DNA of 64,000 nt from Buxus sempervirens (lineage: Eukaryota > Streptophyta > Magnoliopsida > Buxales > Buxaceae), in NCBI GenBank assembly GCA_947561395.2, contig OX387183.1, positions 2,117,883 to 2,181,882 on the forward strand. Direction: 5' to 3'. Position numbers and translations under genes: made by a program. The notes under the pieces are model-generated. The model did not search any database and was not told where the DNA came from. It saw nothing but the letters and a program-made list of their open reading frames with translations. How positions within the stretch are numbered: position 1 is the first letter of the stretch; each line of letters begins with the position of its first letter. Below are positions 58,827-64,000 of the stretch, piece by piece.

Positions 58827-59061
58827 CAAGGTTTACAGTTTCGGTTTTTATGTTCCTAGCGATGTGTTTCGCTGGGAGAAATCGTCAATTTGCATCGTTG
58901 GCGAAACGAACCGAAATTTCGAGCGAAACGGGCAGCGTGCCGTCAAAATTTCGCTGAAATTCAAAAAAACATAATTTATTATTTTTTTTGCCCATTAAAA
59001 ATTTTCCGGCGTTTCGGTGCCCTGGGCGACACGCCCAGCGGCACCGAAACTTAAAACCTTG
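58827..59061. mobile_element. hAT-type MITE, CAAGGTTT family, copy 1 (235 bp)
   Basis: Perfect 8 bp duplication gtgatact at 58819-58826 and 59062-59069. Ends CAAGGTTTACAGTTTCGG and, reverse-complemented, CAAGGTTTTAAGTTTCGG. The interior is rich in GAAATTTCG/CGAAAC words. Confidence 0.93.
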
Positions 59062-59069
59062 GTGATACT

Positions 59070-60718
59070 ACAAGAAATAGATTTTTTTATTTATATTTTT
59101 TTATTCAACCCATCAGCATTTGGAGGGTGAAAAAGGAGAAAATAGACAGACTTCACTTATTAATTAATCAATGAAATAAAAAAAACAAACTTGTGTTTTC
59201 ATCCCATCAATAAGGTCAAGAAATTCAAGAGAATGAAAGATATTTCTTACAATATTCGCATTAATTTTCTTTTGCATGGAATGGGAAGTGTTACAGAGCC
59301 CTCAAATTGAATATTATGATTGGTGAATTTGATTTATCAAATCAATTCCTCTGCCTTTGAAATGATTTTTAAAAATAAACATGCTAGTCACAGCATCATT
59401 ATATATATGATAAATGCCTTTTTTTTATTTTTTATTTGATAGGCCAAAAATGGAGCTTATATTATCAACAGTATGTGCTTGTGATGCATCTTATGTCATC
59501 CATTACGTGAAGCCGTAGAGATACACATAAAAAAACAAATTTTTATTATATTTATAAAGCAAAATAGAAGAAACTGGTTAGTTTATGATAAGAGGTGCTT
59601 CCATCAATCGATTTCATGCAAGTACTTGTGGCACCAAATTGTTTAGGCCACAAGAGACATCAAACTTCAAACGGACAGCATTTATTTTTTTATAGATAAA
59701 ATGGGATCCACCAAATTGCTTCTAATTATCCGTTTTATTTTGTCTAACTATGTCCAAACGCACCCTTACGGGAGGAAACCTTGGGGACTGATCGTACAGT
59801 CACAGTGATCATCGTCAGTCCATCGACGGATGGGGGGGAAGACTTTTAGGGTTGCGGAGCTGGAGAGACGAAGCAGAGAGAAAGGTGACTCGTGTGTGGA
59901 ATGAATCAAAGCGGGTGTCAGACTCCACAGCGCGTGCGCGAGAGTCAAGCGTAATGATGGAGTTTTGGTTCACGTCGGACCAAAGAGTGCGTCTCCATCT
60001 CCTGACCCTTTTCATTCAAGCAACCCCCCTGCCTCCGCCTCGACTCGCGCTTCCACTTCCTCCGCCTAATAATGCTCCTAATTGAATTCGCCTTTCCAAC
60101 CAAATTTCCATAAAATCCCATTTTGTAAAAGCGAGACAAGTTGACCGGCAAAAAAAATCATGAAATTGAATTCTCGGAGTTGAAATTCGCTGCGAAGCTT
60201 CATGGATTCCCTTTTTGAACTTGAAATGGTCAGATTTTCTAGAAGAAAAATAAGTGGTTATACTGGGATCCAAAGTGCGGGGTCAGAATAAATTGTGGAT
60301 AATTACTGCCCAGTTTGATTCAATATCTAATGGAAATTCAAATTAGGTAGAAGCAAAAGAAGCATCTCAAGATTCGAGTTTATACATGTGGGCTCTACTT
60401 AAAACACAAACAATGAGATGCTTTACGTGGTAGCACCTCATAGTCTTAGCATGACCAATTCAGGTAAACATAATACACGATTTCAACCCAATGCAAGGAT
60501 ACATCATCCATTAATATGTACAACCTTTCTAGACTCTATTTGAAATCCTATCCAATTTTTTCATGCATTTATATACTCCATTTAAGGGAAATTCTGTTTC
60601 TCATAGCACTTTGTTGGAATTTTTTTTTGTTATAAATATATATTAGTTTTTATTGTGTAAAAAAAAAAAAAAAACCCACAACCGTTGAATATTACATGTT
60701 GCAGCATTTTGCCTCAAC
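59070..60718. other. Intergenic, no gene recognised
   Basis: AT-rich. 59760-60090 is GC-richer with several short frames on both strands but no recognisable protein. A poly-A run lies at 60659-60674. Confidence 0.45.
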
Positions 60719-61016
60719 CATGGTTTTCAGTTTCGCGGTGTGACGTTGAAAAATCGATTTTTTTGAAGTGTCGATGCATTTCGACACAAAAAAATCAGTT
60801 TTTTTTAAAAAAAATCGATCGCTTTTTTCGGCGTGTCGGTGAAAAATTGGCGGCATGTGACCCGCAACGGGCTGAAACGAGCAAAAAATTGATTTTTTAA
60901 ATTTTTCATCAGCAATTTTTTGCAGCAAGCTGCAGAAAAATCGACATAACCAAAAAAATCAAATTTTTTTTTATGCCGACATGCCATTTTTTCCAGCACC
61001 GAAATTGCAAACCTTG
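60719..61016. mobile_element. hAT-type MITE, CAAGGTTT family, copy 2 (298 bp)
   Basis: Flanks gcctcaac (60711-60718) and gcctaaac (61017-61024), an 8 bp duplication with one mismatch. Ends CATGGTTTTCAGTTTCG and, reverse-complemented, CAAGGTTTGCAATTTCGG. The interior has many AAAAATCGATTTTTT-like palindromic runs that produce spurious frames. Confidence 0.9.
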
Positions 61017-61024
61017 GCCTAAAC

Positions 61025-62005
61025 TGGTACAGACAAATGCAGGAAAAAATTGCACAACATCCACATATCTAAACAATGGAAAATTAGGTACAGATGACCG
61101 ATGCACCTTCTCTTACGCCGAACTAAAGTCAACTTCAACGGCCGTGATTTTCTTAAGTTATCATATCTACGGCCTTTCAAAATTTCCTCTCCGACTTTGG
61201 TCAACAGAAAGCACAGCCACCTGGATTGGATAAGATGGTTCGGCGCGGTAGATATTTACCGTGCATGAATTTGTTTAATACCAAAGAAATTCTAAAAAAA
61301 ACCTAAAAAGGTTTAAATTCTTTCTGATGTCGTGTAAGCTAGTAGGATGTTGACAGGTATCATCATTGATGACATGTGCATCTAAGCGGTTTAAACCGCT
61401 ATTATTATTATTATTATTTTCATTCATTCTCTATCATTTTGTATGATTGCAGAGATCGATGCTGAAGACATCAAGGCCTACATGTGTCATGTCCATGATT
61501 ATAAGATAAAACTTAAAAAGTGACACTCACTCCGCATGCAAACCCTAGAAAGCGACTGTCTCTGTTTGGGTCGACCGCATCCATCATTATGTTATTTGTC
61601 ATGGGGGCCATGGTCATCCCCGTCATCATCATCAACCAATTCCAGTCCTTGTTAGAATCTAATAATTATGTTGCCATGATTATAAAACTATATGAAGCAT
61701 GTATAAATTAAAAACCGAATGTGTTACAACTCAACCATACACACATATTCGATTTACTAATATAGTATACAAGATATTATATCCGTTTATTAATTTAAAT
61801 AAATAAAGTTTGATAAATTTATTTTTAAAGTATAGAGTTAGATTCTTTTATTTAAATAAAATATCTAAGGTTCATCCTCTTTCTTATGTGGCCAGGTTAT
61901 ACCTGCCAATAATCTATGTGCAATATAGCACGTGTACTTTGGAATTGGATTGGAAGTTTGGAACCCATTAATATAAATTATCAGGCCAACCCAAGTGGTT
62001 GCCTC
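61025..62005. other. Intergenic, no gene recognised
   Basis: A short (ATT)n run sits at 61401-61420. No domain is visible in the short open frames. Confidence 0.45.
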
Positions 62006-62101
62006 CATGGTTTTTTTAAGTATCAGCTGGTACGAGTCGTACCAGCCCACCATATTGGTTCCATGTTAAATAATGGAATTATACCAAGATTTTAAACCTT
62101 G
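62006..62101. mobile_element. hAT-type MITE, CAAGGTTT family, copy 3 (96 bp)
   Basis: Flanks gttgcctc (61998-62005) and gttgccac (62102-62109), 7 of 8 identical. Ends CATGGTTTTTTTAAG and, reverse-complemented, CAAGGTTTAAAATCTTGG. The interior has the palindrome GGTACGAGTCGTACC. The smallest member of the set. Confidence 0.82.
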
Positions 62102-62334
62102 GTTGCCACTAGGGATGACGATGAGGTGGGTTAATTGGGTAGGTAACTCTCATAAATCCTCTCCTAATGGTTAGGTTTTGATGAGCCCTGAATTAGTTAG
62201 GATTTAGCCTAACTCAACCCTAATCCGGCCGCCTCGAACCTCATCTCAGTACATTAAAATATATATTTTTCACGTATACCATATATAAAAATACATCTCT
62301 TATGAATAAATAGGTGGATTGCACAAAAACACTC

Positions 62335-62530
62335 ATTTGAAAATTTTTATGTGGGGCCCACTTAAGGAAAATATTTGAATGATCCATGTTAGAAGCAAGC
62401 GGATATATCGCATGCCATTCCATTCGTTTAATTATGTTGATATGGTGTAAAAAAAAATCTGTAAAATGAGAAAAACCTAATGGTGTTTTGGGTATGGAAT
62501 GTTAGGTCAGAATCTTGCTTCCTTGTTTTC
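62335..62530 (-). mobile_element. Truncated relative of the Helitron-like element at 49452
   Basis: Shares, in order, gtggggcccactta, a gcatgccattccattc block, gttgatatggtgtaa-like and gaatgttaggtcagaatctt-like blocks with 49500-49670. The CTAG terminus and TCTATACTA start are not intact. It lies within a GGGTTAG-rich element remnant (about 62110-62630). Confidence 0.65.
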
Positions 62531-62630
62531 TATTTTAACCTACCCTATTATAACGTTAGGAGCGAGTTTTATATGGGCTAAATCCCTGTTAAGGGCGGGT
62601 TAGGGTTTGTCAAAACGCGTCTCATTACCG

Positions 62631-63865
62631 GCCTTAGTTGTCAACACTAACTATAAATTAGAGTTTGAGTAAAAATGAGCTTTGACATTTGTAGCTGCCA
62701 ACCTAACTTACAAAATTATTACTAAAGCCATTTATGATTAAAACACTTAGTGAAGGATCAAGCTAGCTATAAGGCATTGGATGCTATGTTATGATTAAAA
62801 CTTGATGGCTTAATTCATATGTTAGCATTCATGCCCAAACATGCTCTTGTGTAGTCATTAATGACCTGTCATGATTGATCATGTGATGAAAGCAATGCAT
62901 GTACATAATATAGTGTACATGTGAGACATTCACACACCCTCAAGACACCATCAATTGCTCACATTTTCTCTACCATGTTTCAGTAAATTTGGAAAACCGT
63001 GGGACCTTTCATGTTCCTCTTGTGTAGGGAAGAGCTATAATAAATTAATAATAATAATAGTTAGTACTAAAGTCACGGGGAAGAAGGTCATGGTCAGTTG
63101 GTCTCATGGTCTCTCTGGTTGCAATCAAAGAAGGGGGGAAGGTGTTACATGTTACATGTATGTGGGGCCGGAAACATAATAATGAGGGCATGAATGGTGG
63201 CAATTCCGTGAAATTGGGGTATCGACAAGGCTGATACTGTCCACAATGTTGTAATGATCATAAAAGGGCCTTTTCATTTTGGTTGGTGGGGACCAAGATG
63301 GCTTGGGATATACGTCTCTCGTGTGGTCAATCATAACCTTTGAGTTGAACAATCATGACTCAGAGGGAGAGGACTGTGGCCCTTAAGGCTGCTTTCTTCA
63401 TGACCTTTATGTCAGACCTCATCATTACATATTATCATTCATCCCCTCATGGGGTATATACATTATACCCATATAACCATGGGGTACCCTTTAGTTTATT
63501 GGACAATATGCCTTGAGATTTGAGGATGTAAGGAGCTAAAGGGGAGACAACACCTGACCCTTAACTACAAGAGAGGTCTTTAACTGAGAACAGTGCACTC
63601 ATTTTAGTCTCTCTTAATAATATCAACTTGGCCTTTGATCCATGCACAGTGATCATTATGTTAGACCACACCATAATACCTGCCCACTCACAAATGAACT
63701 GATAAACATATCACAAATGAGGATCATCGAATGATTACTATCTAAAAAGCATGAAAATATTAAGGTCTTACATGCTTGCAATTTCCTTCAGATTGGGTTG
63801 AAATTTCCATAAAAAAAAAGATTGGGTTGAAATCGTTTGCCGCAAGCTGGTGCGACAGACATTTG
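62631..63865. other. Intergenic, no gene recognised
   Basis: No domain, repeat array or element end was identified. Confidence 0.45.
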
Positions 63866-64000
63866 CAGCCTCCGTTAGATATTGTCACATGTAACATCTC
63901 ACGGCCAGTGTCTTTTCACAGTTTTCAATGTGAAAAGACACTTTAACATGAAAAATACAGACCGTGAGATATTACACGTGGCAACATTTCATGGCGCTGC
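63866..64000. mobile_element. Foldback element reaching the right edge
   Basis: A perfect inner hairpin GTGTCTTTTCAC/GTGAAAAGACAC (about 63908-63941). Outer arms also pair: CACATGTAACATCTCACGG against CCGTGAGATATTACACGTGG. The right terminus may lie outside the window. Degenerate relatives near 13380-13450 and 41380-41450. Confidence 0.75.

Overview
The window looks like nuclear DNA of a flowering plant, probably a eudicot. It is AT-rich, its genes have short exons with GT-AG introns, and most of its length is small transposable elements and their debris. Species cannot be read from the sequence. No tRNA, rRNA, CRISPR array or intact autonomous transposon was seen.

Four real genes are supported. 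(1) At the left edge, minus strand, a WCRKC-type chloroplast thioredoxin; its last exon lies outside the window. (2) At 16.5-18.3 kb, minus strand, a WRC-domain protein in four exons, reassembled here as 350 residues. (3) At 44.1-46.6 kb, plus strand, a complete five-exon TRICHOME BIREFRINGENCE (TBR/TBL) wall-polysaccharide O-acetyltransferase-type protein of 595 residues. (4) At 55.4-56.8 kb, minus strand, a complete four-exon class II HD-Zip repressor of the HAT14 type, 360 residues. Genes 1, 3 and 4 match three consecutive Arabidopsis genes (AT5G06690 WCRKC1, AT5G06700 TBR, AT5G06710 HAT14), so this is a conserved block stretched by element insertion.

Between the genes: 2.6-7.6 kb holds a probable 4.9 kb composite TIR element. 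Its two arms enclose broken pieces of three transcription-factor genes (HD-Zip II, IDD zinc finger, bHLH-MYC) and a 3.0 kb TG...CA insert that looks like a solo LTR. 9.2-11.4 kb is a TTA-flanked PIF/Harbinger-like element carrying an intronless, frameshifted, truncated copy of a KEA4/5/6-type K+/H+ antiporter gene. Also present are two Mutator-like foldback MITEs with perfect 9-10 bp target duplications, three small hAT elements sharing a CAAGGTTT end, another hAT element with a CAGTGGCGGA end, four further TTA-flanked MITEs, six tiny Helitron-like elements and several tandem arrays (181, 147, 125, ~97, two unrelated 86 bp families, and a diverged ~0.8-0.95 kb series). The 23-37 kb stretch has no recognisable gene.

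The four genes do not form a pathway. The shared theme is gene-fragment capture: one captured piece matches the terminal exon of the HAT14-like gene only about 52 kb away. The TBR gene has its exon 4 splice donor tandemly duplicated, and HAT14 has a diverged second copy of its 3' flank.
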